Below are positions 1 to 8,057 of a stretch of DNA of 44,850 nt, in pieces. Below the pieces are notes generated by a model that searched no databases, was not told where the DNA came from, and saw nothing but the letters and a program-made list of their open reading frames with translations. Position 1 is the stretch's first letter; the number at the start of each line of letters is the position of its first letter. This stretch comes from Corynebacterium sp. (lineage in GTDB: Bacteria; Actinomycetota; Actinomycetes; Mycobacteriales; Mycobacteriaceae). The DNA lies in contig NZ_JAUMTY010000014.1 in the NCBI RefSeq assembly GCF_030530965.1, positions 1-44,850 of the forward strand, given 5' to 3'. Both the position numbers and the translations under genes were made by a program.

Positions 1-133
1 TGAAATCCCGCACGTCCCCAGCGGCTGTGGGAGCGTACTCGGCGAATCCTGCTACTTCGCCGTCGACTTCAATGATGAAACGGTGACGGTCAGCTTCGTG
101 CTTGACATGGGCATTGACATCGTTATCTGGCAT
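1..133 (-). CDS. GNAT-like N-acetyltransferase, 5' part only
   Basis: The first 44 codons of a minus-strand gene that runs off the left edge. It begins MPDNDVNAHVKHEADRHRF and continues with IIEVDGEVAGFAEY. This pattern (a short polar N-terminus, then two beta strands of the form RFxIxxDGxxAGFAxY) is typical of the small YjdJ/NATD1-like GCN5-related acetyltransferases of about 100 residues, which use acetyl-CoA in the cytoplasm. The acetyl-CoA loop and the C-terminal half lie outside the window, so catalytic function cannot be judged. The gene lies downstream of the tRNA-Phe gene in the same direction, after a hairpin that probably separates the two transcripts. The family assignment is inferred from the N-terminal pattern only. 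Confidence 0.6.
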   Translation of the reverse strand, partial: MPDNDVNAHVKHEADRHRFIIEVDGEVAGFAEYAPTAAGDVRDF

Positions 134-164
134 AAGCCCACTCTAGACGGATTAAACGAAGGAA

Positions 165-196
165 ACCCCTACTCCACACATCGGTGAAGTAGGGGT
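165..196 (-). terminator. Hairpin after tRNA-Phe
   Basis: A 9-bp perfect stem (ACCCCTACT at 165-173 with AGTAGGGGT at 188-196) lies just past the 3' end of the minus-strand tRNA-Phe gene. Only a short, impure T stretch follows on the minus strand, so this is a probable but not textbook intrinsic terminator. Confidence 0.5.
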
Positions 197-200
197 GATG

Positions 201-273
201 TGGCCAGAGCCGGGATCGAACCGGCGACCTTTCACTTTTCAGGCGAACGCTCTGCCGACTGAGCTATCTGGCC
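201..273 (-). tRNA. tRNA-Phe (GAA)
   Basis: A 73-nt cloverleaf on the minus strand. The acceptor arm is GGCCAGA paired with TCTGGCC, the discriminator is A, and the anticodon loop CTGAAAA gives anticodon GAA. The T arm contains GGTTCGATCCC. The CCA end is not encoded. It is the last of four minus-strand tRNA genes in this window (Lys, Glu, Asp, Phe) and is separated from tRNA-Asp by an ABC-importer cassette. Confidence 0.95.
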
Positions 274-420
274 ACCACGTCAGCCCAGGTAAACCGGGCT
301 TCACGCACGAGACGATACTTTACCTGTCGCCTCAGAAAGAACGCAAATAGGGCCGTACTCTGCGCGTACACCACTTGCACAGCCGTGGAGGACTACGTGC
401 GAACGACGGAATCTGGCTAC

Positions 421-1233
421 TCAACCAGCATTAGTCGTCGCCGAGTGAAACTCAAGATTAATCCCATCCGGGGTTTCCCACACGCGTGATTCCACATCGA
501 AGTGCCGCTTAATGACGTCCTCAGTGAAAACATCGCGCGGCGCCCCCGCAGCAACTGGGTCGCCACCATCCAAAACAATGACGTAATCACAAAACTTCGC
601 GGCTAGGTTCAAATCGTGGAGGACCACAACGGTCACCAGACTCGAGCTCGACACGTACCCCATCAGCTGCAGCTGAGCGCTGATATCAAGGTGGTTCGTC
701 GGCTCATCAAGAAGGATCACATCAGGCTGCGTCGCCAGAGCGCGCGCGAGATGTACACGCTGCTGCTCACCGCCTGAGAGATGGACGAAGCGCCGATCAA
801 GCAGGTCATGCACTCCCACCTCTCGTGCCGACGCCACCACCATGTCACGGTCGCTTTGGCGCATCCCGAGCACACCGAGGTACGGGGTTCGCCCCAACGC
901 GATGACATCCCGGACGGTGACGTCGGCACTAGCCACATTGTGTTGCGCGACAAAAGCCATCCGACGTGCGCGAATCTTCCGCGGAATCGTATCCCAGTCT
1001 TCCCCATCAATCGTGACGTGCCCGGAATGTGGGGCCAGGCCGGCGATAGCACGCAACAAAGTGGTCTTGCCTGACCCGTTACGCCCGACTATTCCGACCG
1101 TGTCACCCGAACGAGCCTCGAACGACACGTTATTAACTGGAGGAACGCGCGAGCACACGTCGGAAACAACGAACGAGACCGACCGATCCGTGTTCGCAAC
1201 CCGCTGAGTAACGGCATCATGATTGTTAGACAT
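421..1233 (-). CDS. ABC importer ATPase, FecE/BtuD type
   Basis: A 270-residue cytoplasmic ATPase that would power uptake of an iron-siderophore, haem, cobalamin or similar cofactor through the neighbouring FecCD-type permease. It shows Walker A GRNGSGKTT, the Q-loop FVAQHN, the signature HLSGGEQQRV, Walker B VILLDEPTNHLD and the H-loop VVLHDLN, all in order. The spacing and the phrase RTPYLG after the Q-loop fit the FecE/FhuC branch. The longer reading frame starts upstream, but ATG at 1233 overlaps the permease stop by 8 nt and gives the normal family length, so I chose it. It is the third gene of a binding protein, permease, ATPase operon. The actinobacterial cassettes called 'F420-0 ABC transporters' share this order, so the substrate stays open. 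Confidence 0.85.
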   Translation of the reverse strand: MSNNHDAVTQRVANTDRSVSFVVSDVCSRVPPVNNVSFEARSGDTVGIVGRNGSGKTTLLRAIAGLAPHSGHVTIDGEDWDTIPRKIRARRMAFVAQHNVASADVTVRDVIALGRTPYLGVLGMRQSDRDMVVASAREVGVHDLLDRRFVHLSGGEQQRVHLARALATQPDVILLDEPTNHLDISAQLQLMGYVSSSSLVTVVVLHDLNLAAKFCDYVIVLDGGDPVAAGAPRDVFTEDVIKRHFDVESRVWETPDGINLEFHSATTNAG

Positions 1234-2263
1234 GAGTACGACTCCCCCTCCCCTGCTTGACCAACAGAGCGATGAACAACGGGACACCCACGAGGGCCGT
1301 GATGACGCCCACGGGAATCTCGACAGGTGCAGCCACCGTTCTGCCCAGAGCGTCGACCCAGACCAACAGAATGGCACCCAGAGCAGCAGAGACAGGAAGC
1401 ACCCGGCGGTGACCGGTTCCCACAATCAGCCGAGCGGCATGCGGAAGGACCAGGCCGACGAAGCCAATCGCTCCGGAACTCGACACGATCGTCGCGGCCA
1501 ACAGACTGGCGACGCCAATAACTACCATTCGGACGCGCTTGACGTTGATGCCCAATGACGCCGCGCTATCGGCGCCGAAGGTGAAGGCGTCCAGTGCCGT
1601 CGAATGACAAAAGAGCACCACGAAACTGACCGCGAAGATGGCAGCGCTGAGAGCAACCGTCTGCCAGGATGAACTCGCCAAGGAGCCCAGCATCCAGAAC
1701 AACACTCCGCGCGTGGTGTTTGCGTCGGCTGAAAACATGATGAGGAAACTGGTGAGAGCGGAGAAGAGCTGAGTAATAGCAACGCCCGCGAGAATAATGT
1801 TGTGGTTACCGTTCCCCGCCGCCCACGCGAGGAGAAGGACAAGCGAAAACGCTGCAAGTGCTCCCGCGAAAGCTCCCGACGCCATGACAAACGACGCTGC
1901 CGTCGAGGCGGTAAGAACGACCACCACGGCCCCAGCCGAGGCTCCGGAACTGATACCAAGCAGGTAGGGATCGGCCAAACCATTGCGTAGCAAAGACTGC
2001 AGCACGGCACCGCATATGGAGAGAGCAGCACCTGCCACTGCAGCCAGCAGCGCACGTGGCATACGCAATTCCCAAATCGTGTTTTGTTCTAAAAGAGTGA
2101 CCCCTTCGGGCGTCGAACTAAGACCTAGTTTGAAAGCGACAACTCGCCATGCATCGGTCATCGAAACACTCAATGGCCCCAACGTTATAGAAAATAAAAT
2201 TGAGACAAAGAGAGCTACCAGCGATGCAACAACGAGAATCCAGAGTTTGACTGTCGACGTCAC
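1226..2263 (-). CDS. FecCD/BtuC-type ABC permease
   Basis: A 345-residue polytopic membrane protein of the FecCD family, which forms the homodimeric channel of type II importers for siderophores, haem and cobalamin. Typical signatures are LRMPRALLAAVAGAALSICGAVLQ near residues 70-90, GLADPYLLGISSGASAGA near 95-112, and SSGAIGFVGLVLPHAARLIVG near 265-285, the cytoplasmic coupling region before the last helices. About ten membrane segments are expected. Its ATG overlaps the stop of the upstream binding-protein gene (ATGA at 2260-2263), and its end overlaps the ATPase start, so the three genes are translationally coupled. The family is clear; the ligand cannot be read from the sequence. Confidence 0.9.
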   Translation of the reverse strand: MTSTVKLWILVVASLVALFVSILFSITLGPLSVSMTDAWRVVAFKLGLSSTPEGVTLLEQNTIWELRMPRALLAAVAGAALSICGAVLQSLLRNGLADPYLLGISSGASAGAVVVVLTASTAASFVMASGAFAGALAAFSLVLLLAWAAGNGNHNIILAGVAITQLFSALTSFLIMFSADANTTRGVLFWMLGSLASSSWQTVALSAAIFAVSFVVLFCHSTALDAFTFGADSAASLGINVKRVRMVVIGVASLLAATIVSSSGAIGFVGLVLPHAARLIVGTGHRRVLPVSAALGAILLVWVDALGRTVAAPVEIPVGVITALVGVPLFIALLVKQGRGSRTHV

Positions 2264-3483
2264 TCTTCTTTATTCCCCTGCTCTGACGGAGAATTGTCCT
2301 CTGAGGAGCCCTGACCACCTTTCTGGTTGCCATCGGCGAGAGCATGCGCAACCCTTTCCATACCATCGACAGTGCGAATTCCAGGGTTGAGATCACCACC
2401 GGCAACCACAATCAAGTGGTCATTCTTCACTGCCTTCATATTCTTCGTGACCGGATTATTTTTAAGGAATTTGATTTTTTCCTTAGCGGTCTCGGCAGTT
2501 TGCTGCTTACGGGTGAGGTCTCCTACAACGAGATAATCGGGGTCTTTCGCGGCTATGGCTTCCCACCCAATTTGTGGCCATTCTTCCGAATTATCCGCAA
2601 ACACATTCTTGAGGCCGAGCTGGTCCGCAATAATCTGCGGAGCGCCTTTACCGCCTGCCATGTACGGGCTTTCTGAATTGGCAAACCAAAAGACTACAGA
2701 CGTCCCGGAAGGAATGTCTTTACTTGAAGAGCTGAGGTTGGCAATGCGGTCCTCTAATTTCTTCTGAAGCTCATCACCTGCGGCTTTGTCACCCATGATC
2801 TCGGCGAGATCGTGAATATCTGTATAGATATCAGACATCCGGAGTTTTTCTTTCCGACCCCCGTCGCCATTATCACCTGGCTTATCCGACTTCGTGCATT
2901 CCGTGTGATCGAGGTATGCCGGTACACCGACCTTCTTATAGCTCTCGTAACTACCGGAACCACTATCAGCCAACGTTTGCGCAAATGTCGCGGCTACAAA
3001 ATCCGGGTTTTGATCGAGAACTGTCTCCATCGAGGCGTTGTTATCGGACAAACGTTTGATCTTGTCATTGGCAGCCTTGAGATTATCCAAAATTGGATCG
3101 GTCCAGGTCGCTGTACCAACAACTCGATCACCGAAGCCCATTGACAATAATTCCTCGGTCACACCTTGGTTTAAAGCAACGACGCGTTCAGGTTTTTGCT
3201 TAATCTCTAAGTCCCGGCCGCAATTCTTCAGGGTAACCGGATAGTCTCCCGATTGATCCCCTTTCGACGAAGCGCTATCCGATGCTGACTTTTCTGCATC
3301 ATTTGAGGAATCATTTCCCGACTGACAACCGGCCACTCCCAGCATGGTTACCGACGCGAGAATAGCCACGCTCAACCTGCTTTTCCGCGTTACCCGGCGG
3401 TTGCTTGGTGGTTGGCTTGCAAGTGTTGGAGTCCTCCACGAATGGTCAGAACCAGAGTGGGAAAAGAGTGAGAAACCGCGCAT
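2260..3483 (-). CDS. Lipoprotein substrate-binding protein of the FecB/BtuF type
   Basis: A 407-residue extracytoplasmic binding protein that delivers its ligand to the FecCD-type permease encoded next. It has a lipobox (LGVAGC, lipidated Cys at about residue 53) and a low-complexity Ser/Asp/Lys linker. The mature fold starts at YPVTLKNCGRDLEI and KPERVVALNQGVTEELLSMGFGDRVVG, the usual opening of this fold. A signal of the form RRVTRK plus a hydrophobic stretch precedes the lipobox, so Tat export is possible. ATG at 3483 was chosen because a purine-rich GAGAGGA site precedes it and a promoter lies 30 nt further up; about 30 polar residues still precede the signal. The tail is a charged Ser/Glu/Asn stretch. 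Ligand unknown: iron chelate, haem, corrinoid or F420-like cofactor are all possible. Confidence 0.85.
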   Translation of the reverse strand: MRGFSLFSHSGSDHSWRTPTLASQPPSNRRVTRKSRLSVAILASVTMLGVAGCQSGNDSSNDAEKSASDSASSKGDQSGDYPVTLKNCGRDLEIKQKPERVVALNQGVTEELLSMGFGDRVVGTATWTDPILDNLKAANDKIKRLSDNNASMETVLDQNPDFVAATFAQTLADSGSGSYESYKKVGVPAYLDHTECTKSDKPGDNGDGGRKEKLRMSDIYTDIHDLAEIMGDKAAGDELQKKLEDRIANLSSSSKDIPSGTSVVFWFANSESPYMAGGKGAPQIIADQLGLKNVFADNSEEWPQIGWEAIAAKDPDYLVVGDLTRKQQTAETAKEKIKFLKNNPVTKNMKAVKNDHLIVVAGGDLNPGIRTVDGMERVAHALADGNQKGGQGSSEDNSPSEQGNKEE

Positions 3484-3513
3484 GGAAAAACTATCCTCTC
3501 TACCTAAACGCGA

Positions 3514-3542
3514 GATATCGAAGCTCACGGCTAGCCTTCCAA
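3514..3542 (-). promoter_or_regulatory. Putative promoter of the FecB-type operon with internal palindrome
   Basis: On the minus strand TTGGAA (3537-3542) is followed, after 17 nt, by GATATC (3514-3519), about 30 nt upstream of the chosen ATG. The spacer carries the perfect 8-bp palindrome GGCTAGCC (3529-3536), a possible operator. It resembles only the middle of a DtxR box, so iron control is a guess. The 300 bases between this gene and tRNA-Asp show nothing else convincing. Confidence 0.4.
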
Positions 3543-3792
3543 GGCGAAACACGGTATTCGGACTTAACGCAAAAGAGCGTGTCACCGTTGCGCGTCAGTT
3601 GCAGATTTTCACTGCATTCCCCGCGTTTCCCAGTTTGATGGCTATCCGTCTACAGGTAGCTTACGGTAGAGCTTCCCAACTACCCATTTATGCAGGAGAA
3701 ACACGGCAATACTGGGGGAATAAATTCGGACCTCTACAACGGCGGCCTTTACGGGTTATACGACAGCGATGCTGCTGGTCCCCCGGAATGCG

Positions 3793-3820
3793 AAAAACGG
3801 CCGGACACAAAGTCCGGCCG
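3793..3820 (-). terminator. Intrinsic terminator of tRNA-Asp
   Basis: A 9-bp GC-rich stem (CGGCCGGAC at 3798-3806 with GTCCGGCCG at 3812-3820, loop of 5 nt), followed on the minus strand by five T residues (3793-3797). It lies directly after tRNA-Asp. Confidence 0.85.
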
Positions 3821-3829
3821 AAATAAATG

Positions 3830-3903
3830 CGACCCTGACGGGACTTGAACCCGCGACCTCCGCCGTGACAGGGCGGCGCGCTAACCAACTGCGCCACAGG
3901 GCC
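3830..3903 (-). tRNA. tRNA-Asp (GTC)
   Basis: A 74-nt cloverleaf on the minus strand. The acceptor arm is GGCCCTG with CAGGGTC, the discriminator is G, the anticodon stem CCGCC/GGCGG encloses CTGTCAC (anticodon GTC), and the T arm holds GGTTCAAGTCC. CCA is not encoded. The anticodon arm differs from that of the tRNA-Glu gene 5.3 kb away by a single loop base. Confidence 0.95.
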
Positions 3904-4224
3904 ATCAACACGTCTATTAAAAGAGTGCCGATTGCGTTGAGTAGCTCTCTCGGGGAGCCGCTCGAACGTGTTAGAACTCTACACAGAACACAGAATGTCC
4001 ACAAATCACCACGTCAAGGGCGTTTTCTGTAAGAAAAGAGCACGAAAAATGCCCCTAAACCGTCACGAGGTCACCGGAGGTCCCCGAAACCTACGCAACC
4101 GTCGCTTAGGGATGAGGGTTTTATCCCCATTCGGGGGATATACGGGCCTGTCTGACCTCGACCGATGCGACGGTTACCAATTGATAATATTTTTTAGGGT
4201 CCTAGCTACCGCATAATATTTGGC
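3904..4224. other. Intergenic region before glpT
   Basis: No gene seen. It contains a short perfect dyad, TATCCCC (4122-4128) and GGGGATA (4134-4140) with a 5-nt loop, roughly 85 bases before glpT, which could be an operator. An AT-rich stretch with a -10-like TAATAT (4214-4219) sits five bases before the glpT GTG, suggesting a leaderless or very short-leader transcript. No ribosome-binding site is visible there. Confidence 0.4.
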
Positions 4225-5700
4225 GTGTCACAAGAGAAAACTGCGCGCCAATTATCCTTCCGCGCGCTCCCACCACAACCCCTGCTCCCCGCAGACGAAA
4301 TCGCCCATAAATATCCTCGGCTCCGTCTGCAAGTATTCATGGGGATATTCATAGGATATGCAGGCTTTTACCTGGTCAGAAACAACATTTCGCCAGTTGC
4401 CGCACTGATCAAGAACGACGGCATCCTCGATACGGTCGCCATCGGCATTATTGCCAACGCCGTCTATATCTCGTACGGTCTCTCCAAGTTCATGATGGCC
4501 ACGCTGTCTGACCGAGCAAACGCACGACTGTTCATGCCGCTCGGCCTCGCGCTGTCAGGCATCACCAACATCCTTCTGGGAACCATCCCCGCCCTCCATG
4601 CCACGGTGGCCATCTTCACCCTCGTCATGTTCATCAACGGGTGGTTCCAGGGCATGGGGTGGCCTCCGTCTGGCCGCGCCCTCGTACATTGGTTTTCGAC
4701 GACAGAGCGCGGGTGGAAAACGGCGATCTGGAACTGCGCTCACAACGTGGGCGGTGCTGGCGTCGGTATCTCCATCGCATGGGCATTGTCCATCACCGGA
4801 AATCAATGGCAATCAGCGTTTTGGCTCCCGGGCATTATCTCACTCATCGTCGCTCTTATTGCTTTCCTATTAATTAGAGACACGCCTGAGTCCGAAGGCC
4901 TCCCTCCCATCGAGGAGTACCGGAACGACCCGGCCAAAACCGAAGCAATCGACGACAGCGAGATCGCAAACCAGTCGACCTTCACCATCATTTGGCGCCA
5001 CATCTTGACGAACCGCGTCATGGTGCTCCTAGCTCTGGCCAACATCTTCATCTACGTTCTGCGTTACGGAATCCTCAGCTGGACGCCCGTGTATCTCCAC
5101 GACATCCACGGAGCTAGCCTCAACGGCTCGATCGCCGGATTCTCCACCTTCGAAATTGCCGGAATTATTGGCACCCTCATCTGTGGCTGGGTCACGGATA
5201 AAATCTTCCGCGGATATCGCACAAGCACCGGGATCCTCTTCCTCGGTGCGGTTGCTCTATGCACCCTTGCTTACTGGCTCGTCCCCCATAACTCACCTTT
5301 GTGGATTCCTCTGCTGTTAGTCAGCCTCATTGGCGGACTCATCTACGGTCCTGTCATGCTGATCGGCCTTCAAGCCATCGACCTCGCCCCGCGAAATATT
5401 GCGGGCACAGCGGCTGGGTTCACTGGACTCATGGGATACGTCGTTGGTGCAACGCTTGCCTCCACAGGAATCGGCTTTATCATCAAGCATTGGGGATGGA
5501 ATGTCACGTTCATTTTCCTGCTTGTGTGTGCCTTCATCGCAATTGCCCTTATCGCCGGCGTCGGCAAGGACGAGAAATTGCTGATGGAGCATCATTCCAA
5601 GGTCAACACGACCCCAGCCGACGCGACTGACCCAACTGAGACAACCGAGGCAACCGCCAACAGCACCACCGCGCAGAGAAACGACGAAGGAGCCAAGTAA
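4225..5700 (+). CDS. glpT: Glycerol-3-phosphate:phosphate antiporter (GlpT/OPA family)
   Basis: A 491-residue MFS carrier of the organophosphate:phosphate antiporter family, importing sn-glycerol-3-phosphate in exchange for inorganic phosphate across the cytoplasmic membrane. The diagnostic N-terminus GYAGFYLVRNNISPVAALIK, the loop LSDRANARLFMPLGL and the motif GWFQGMGWPPSGRALVHWFS (near residues 140-160) are those of GlpT/UhpT. Twelve helices are expected. The C-terminal 40 residues are a Thr/Ala/Glu-rich cytoplasmic tail. The GTG start has no ribosome-binding site but follows a TAATAT box closely. The stop codon shares one base with the glpQ ATG, so the two genes form one unit: extracellular glycerophosphodiesters are hydrolysed and the product is imported. 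Confidence 0.92.
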   Translation: MSQEKTARQLSFRALPPQPLLPADEIAHKYPRLRLQVFMGIFIGYAGFYLVRNNISPVAALIKNDGILDTVAIGIIANAVYISYGLSKFMMATLSDRANARLFMPLGLALSGITNILLGTIPALHATVAIFTLVMFINGWFQGMGWPPSGRALVHWFSTTERGWKTAIWNCAHNVGGAGVGISIAWALSITGNQWQSAFWLPGIISLIVALIAFLLIRDTPESEGLPPIEEYRNDPAKTEAIDDSEIANQSTFTIIWRHILTNRVMVLLALANIFIYVLRYGILSWTPVYLHDIHGASLNGSIAGFSTFEIAGIIGTLICGWVTDKIFRGYRTSTGILFLGAVALCTLAYWLVPHNSPLWIPLLLVSLIGGLIYGPVMLIGLQAIDLAPRNIAGTAAGFTGLMGYVVGATLASTGIGFIIKHWGWNVTFIFLLVCAFIAIALIAGVGKDEKLLMEHHSKVNTTPADATDPTETTEATANSTTAQRNDEGAK

Positions 5701-6782
5701 TGAGAACTCCCCGGGCACGGATCTACACCGCAGCACTTTTGCTCACAGCCGTCGGGTCGCTTGCAGCATGCAGCAGCTCTGACAACGACAATGACACCTC
5801 CAGCGCCACGTCGGCAACAGACTCGACGACGCAGTCCGCAGAGAAGACCAGCGGAAACCACGTCGACCTCGCAAGTTTTGACCTTCAGGCACACCGCGGT
5901 GGCCGTGGCGAGAACACCGAAGAGTCCAAACAAGCTTTTGAAACGGCGATCGATGAAGGCACGCGCACTCTCGAAATGGACATTGTCCTTACGAAGGACG
6001 GCGTGCCGGCGGTGTGGCACGATCCGAAGATCGAGGACGAGAAATGCTCTGACACCCAACCCGCCACGCCTGATGATCCGCAGTTCCCGTACGTCGGCAA
6101 GAATGTTCATGATCTGACGTGGGATCAGATCAGCACGTTGAAGTGTGACAAGAAGCTCGCTGATTTTCCTGATCAGAAGGTGGCCCCCGATAACCACATT
6201 CTGAAGCTCAACGACGTTTTTGACCTCGTTAAAGAAAAAGGGGCCGACGTCCGCTACAACATCGAAACGAAGATTGAGGCGGATAAGCGGGAAGTTTCTG
6301 CAACACCGGAAGAATTCGTCTCCACCATCATGGGTGTTGTTGACCAATACGGTGTTCGCGACAAAGTGACTATCCAAAGTTTCGACTGGCGGTCACTCAA
6401 ACTCCTGAAAGAACAGCAGCCCGACGTCACCTTGGCCGCGTTGTACGACGAGACCACGTGGAAAAAAGATTCACCGTGGCTAGCCGATTACACCTACGAG
6501 AAGTACGACGGTGATGCTCTCAAGGCGATCCAGGCGCTCGGGGCTCAGATCACGTCGCCTGGCTATGCGCAGCCCTACGACACGAAGGTTGGAGACAAGG
6601 ACTTCCACCCCGTCGCTGACCGCGACTATGTAGAAAAAGCGCACGGGATGAATATCAAAGTTCTCCCCTGGACGGTCAACGATAAAGAGACCATCAAATA
6701 CTTTATCGATAACGCGGGAGTCGACGGGCTTATCACCGATTACCCGAAGCGAGGAATGGAGGTCCTTAAAGAGCTCTCGTAG
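5700..6782 (+). CDS. glpQ: Glycerophosphodiester phosphodiesterase lipoprotein
   Basis: A 360-residue secreted lipoprotein that hydrolyses glycerophosphodiesters to glycerol-3-phosphate plus an alcohol. The signal ends in the lipobox SLAAC (Cys24), followed by a Ser/Asp/Thr linker. The GDPD TIM barrel starts with AHRGGRGENTEES, which supplies the catalytic His-Arg and metal-binding Glu, and continues with LEMDIVLTKDGVPAVWHDPKI, holding the second metal ligands and the second catalytic His. The C-terminal NIKVLPWTVND and GVDGLITDYPKR are standard closing motifs. Length and motifs match periplasmic GlpQ rather than cytoplasmic UgpQ. It overlaps glpT by one base. A strong terminator follows, so the transcript ends here. 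In related organisms such genes often answer to phosphate shortage; no clear PHO box was found here. Confidence 0.93.
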   Translation: MRTPRARIYTAALLLTAVGSLAACSSSDNDNDTSSATSATDSTTQSAEKTSGNHVDLASFDLQAHRGGRGENTEESKQAFETAIDEGTRTLEMDIVLTKDGVPAVWHDPKIEDEKCSDTQPATPDDPQFPYVGKNVHDLTWDQISTLKCDKKLADFPDQKVAPDNHILKLNDVFDLVKEKGADVRYNIETKIEADKREVSATPEEFVSTIMGVVDQYGVRDKVTIQSFDWRSLKLLKEQQPDVTLAALYDETTWKKDSPWLADYTYEKYDGDALKAIQALGAQITSPGYAQPYDTKVGDKDFHPVADRDYVEKAHGMNIKVLPWTVNDKETIKYFIDNAGVDGLITDYPKRGMEVLKELS

Positions 6783-6800
6783 ATCGAGCCACCAAGTATC

Positions 6801-6829
6801 CGCCCGGCTGTTGTTTGCCGGGCGTTTTT
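6801..6829 (+). terminator. Intrinsic terminator of glpTQ
   Basis: CGCCCGGC (6801-6808) pairs with GCCGGGCG (6817-6824), 8-nt loop, followed by TTTTT. It lies 18 bases after the glpQ stop. Confidence 0.9.
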
Positions 6830-7015
6830 CTGATTACCGGCAATTCGGGGCTGCAATGGGCGCGCAGGGCCACTCGCGGCTAGCGGGACCGACTTAGACA
6901 CGGCCAACTACCTTCGCCCGGAACATCACTAAAACTAAATTCGATATACTTAGCCAAGTATCACATACTCAGGGTAGTGATGGCTGCCCGTTACGGACGA
7001 GATGAGGTGAACTAA

Positions 7016-7186
7016 ATGTCCTCTTCGAAGACGATCTTATATCTCACTGTGATCGGCGGCGTGGTCGGTATTGTCGCCTGCTTCCTGTATGTCTTCGGTG
7101 TCGTTCCGAAAGAAGTTGGAGGAATTGGCCTACTTCTGGGAGGTATCTGTTCCATTGAGTTCAATAGAATTCGGAAAAGGTCATAA
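7016..7186 (+). CDS. Small membrane protein, 56 residues
   Basis: A short gene with sequence MSSSKTILYLTVIGGVVG at its start and two hydrophobic segments, roughly residues 6-30 and 34-48, joined by a VPKE turn and ending in the basic tail NRIRKRS. AGGTGA (7005-7010) sits at a good distance upstream of the ATG. A -10-like TATACT (6945-6950) is 65 bases further up. The two-helix hairpin with a positive C-terminus predicts a small inner-membrane protein with both ends in the cytoplasm. It is followed after 54 bases by a TM2-domain gene in the same direction, and the two may be co-transcribed. No family is recognised. The site and hydrophobic pattern make it credible as a real gene. Confidence 0.6.
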   Translation: MSSSKTILYLTVIGGVVGIVACFLYVFGVVPKEVGGIGLLLGGICSIEFNRIRKRS

Positions 7187-7240
7187 ACGCAGGTCCGGCC
7201 GGTTAGCGACTAGGTTTTCGATATCAGGAGCGTACGGATT

Positions 7241-7951
7241 GTGTTTGACTACATCCCCGAGAAACATGATCTCGACTCTCGCTATGTTGATTTCAAAGAA
7301 GTAAAAAGAACGAAATCCCGCGCTTACAAATTTGCAGTGTGGAGTTCATGCCTCGGCGGACATAATTTCTTTCTTGGCCAATGGCTAGTGGGAACACTGC
7401 ATTTCCTCTTTACCGCAGCTTTGGCTCCCATTTATGTGTTTATGGACTGGCAAACTCTTCTGGCCACAATCATCATCGATGTTATGTGGTGTTATTACGG
7501 GGTCAAGAAAATCGCCGTATCCGACGAAGATGATCCCATGTATTCGGGTCACACTCCTAAATGGTTCTTTCCACTAATGGTAATTCACATGAACACTATT
7601 ATCGAGCAACTGCTCGAGCGCATTGAACTGCTCGAGCTCAACCAACAACGCCTCGCCCTCATCCTCAGCCACGGTCACTCTCCAGTGAAAGCCTGGGACT
7701 ACGAATGCTTCTCATGTCGACTCACATTCGATCAAGAGGCGCGCTCACGCAAAGCCATTGTCGATTTCCTCGGCTCCGATAGCACTGACCTCGACGCACT
7801 CCTCGACAAGGTCGAAGCTATCGTCGGAAACCGCTTTGACGCTAAACGTATCGTCGGAGCGTTTAAAGAACGAGGCACCGCCACCGAACGCTGGAAGGTA
7901 CTGGACCCAGACGATACACTCCCGAGGTCCTTATACCCACACATCGAATAA
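7241..7951 (+). CDS. TM2-domain membrane protein with unknown C-terminal domain
   Basis: A 236-residue protein. Residues 28-90 match the TM2 pattern: two membrane helices around GGHNFFLGQWLVGTLHF, then a short loop and a second helix TLLATIIIDVMWCYYGVKK. TM2 domains occur in many bacterial and animal proteins without a settled biochemical role. From about residue 115 a soluble part follows with a leucine-rich amphipathic helix (IIEQLLERIELLELNQQRL), then an acidic Asp/Ser-rich domain that I do not recognise. The start is GTG at 7241 with AGGAG about 13 bases upstream. A strong terminator follows the stop. The gene lies in the spacer between tRNA-Asp and tRNA-Glu, next to an integrase remnant, and may be transferred cargo. 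Confidence 0.7.
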   Translation: MFDYIPEKHDLDSRYVDFKEVKRTKSRAYKFAVWSSCLGGHNFFLGQWLVGTLHFLFTAALAPIYVFMDWQTLLATIIIDVMWCYYGVKKIAVSDEDDPMYSGHTPKWFFPLMVIHMNTIIEQLLERIELLELNQQRLALILSHGHSPVKAWDYECFSCRLTFDQEARSRKAIVDFLGSDSTDLDALLDKVEAIVGNRFDAKRIVGAFKERGTATERWKVLDPDDTLPRSLYPHIE

Positions 7952-7956
7952 AAACG

Positions 7957-7995
7957 AACCCCCGTCTGCCGTAGCTCCAGAGCAGACGGGGGTTT
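7957..7995 (+). terminator. Intrinsic terminator after the TM2 gene
   Basis: A 13-bp perfect stem, AACCCCCGTCTGC (7957-7969) with GCAGACGGGGGTT (7982-7994), 12-nt loop, immediately downstream of the stop codon. Only three T bases close it, but the stem is very stable. Confidence 0.8.
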
Positions 7996-8057
7996 GTACA
8001 CGACAGGCGTTCCAGGACTAACTGAAACAAACCCAATTTTGAGGATAGCACCGTATT

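Noticed and set aside
3484..3792. Possible cobalamin riboswitch before the FecB/FecCD-type operon
   Set aside because: I looked for a B12-box-like element and the conserved core and saw neither; the leader from the proposed promoter is only about 25 bases.
6830..8057. Second attachment-site copy (fragment of the tRNA-Glu 3' end) left of the integrase
   Set aside because: No stretch resembling GGGTTCGAACCCC plus acceptor bases was found there or elsewhere in the left part of the window.
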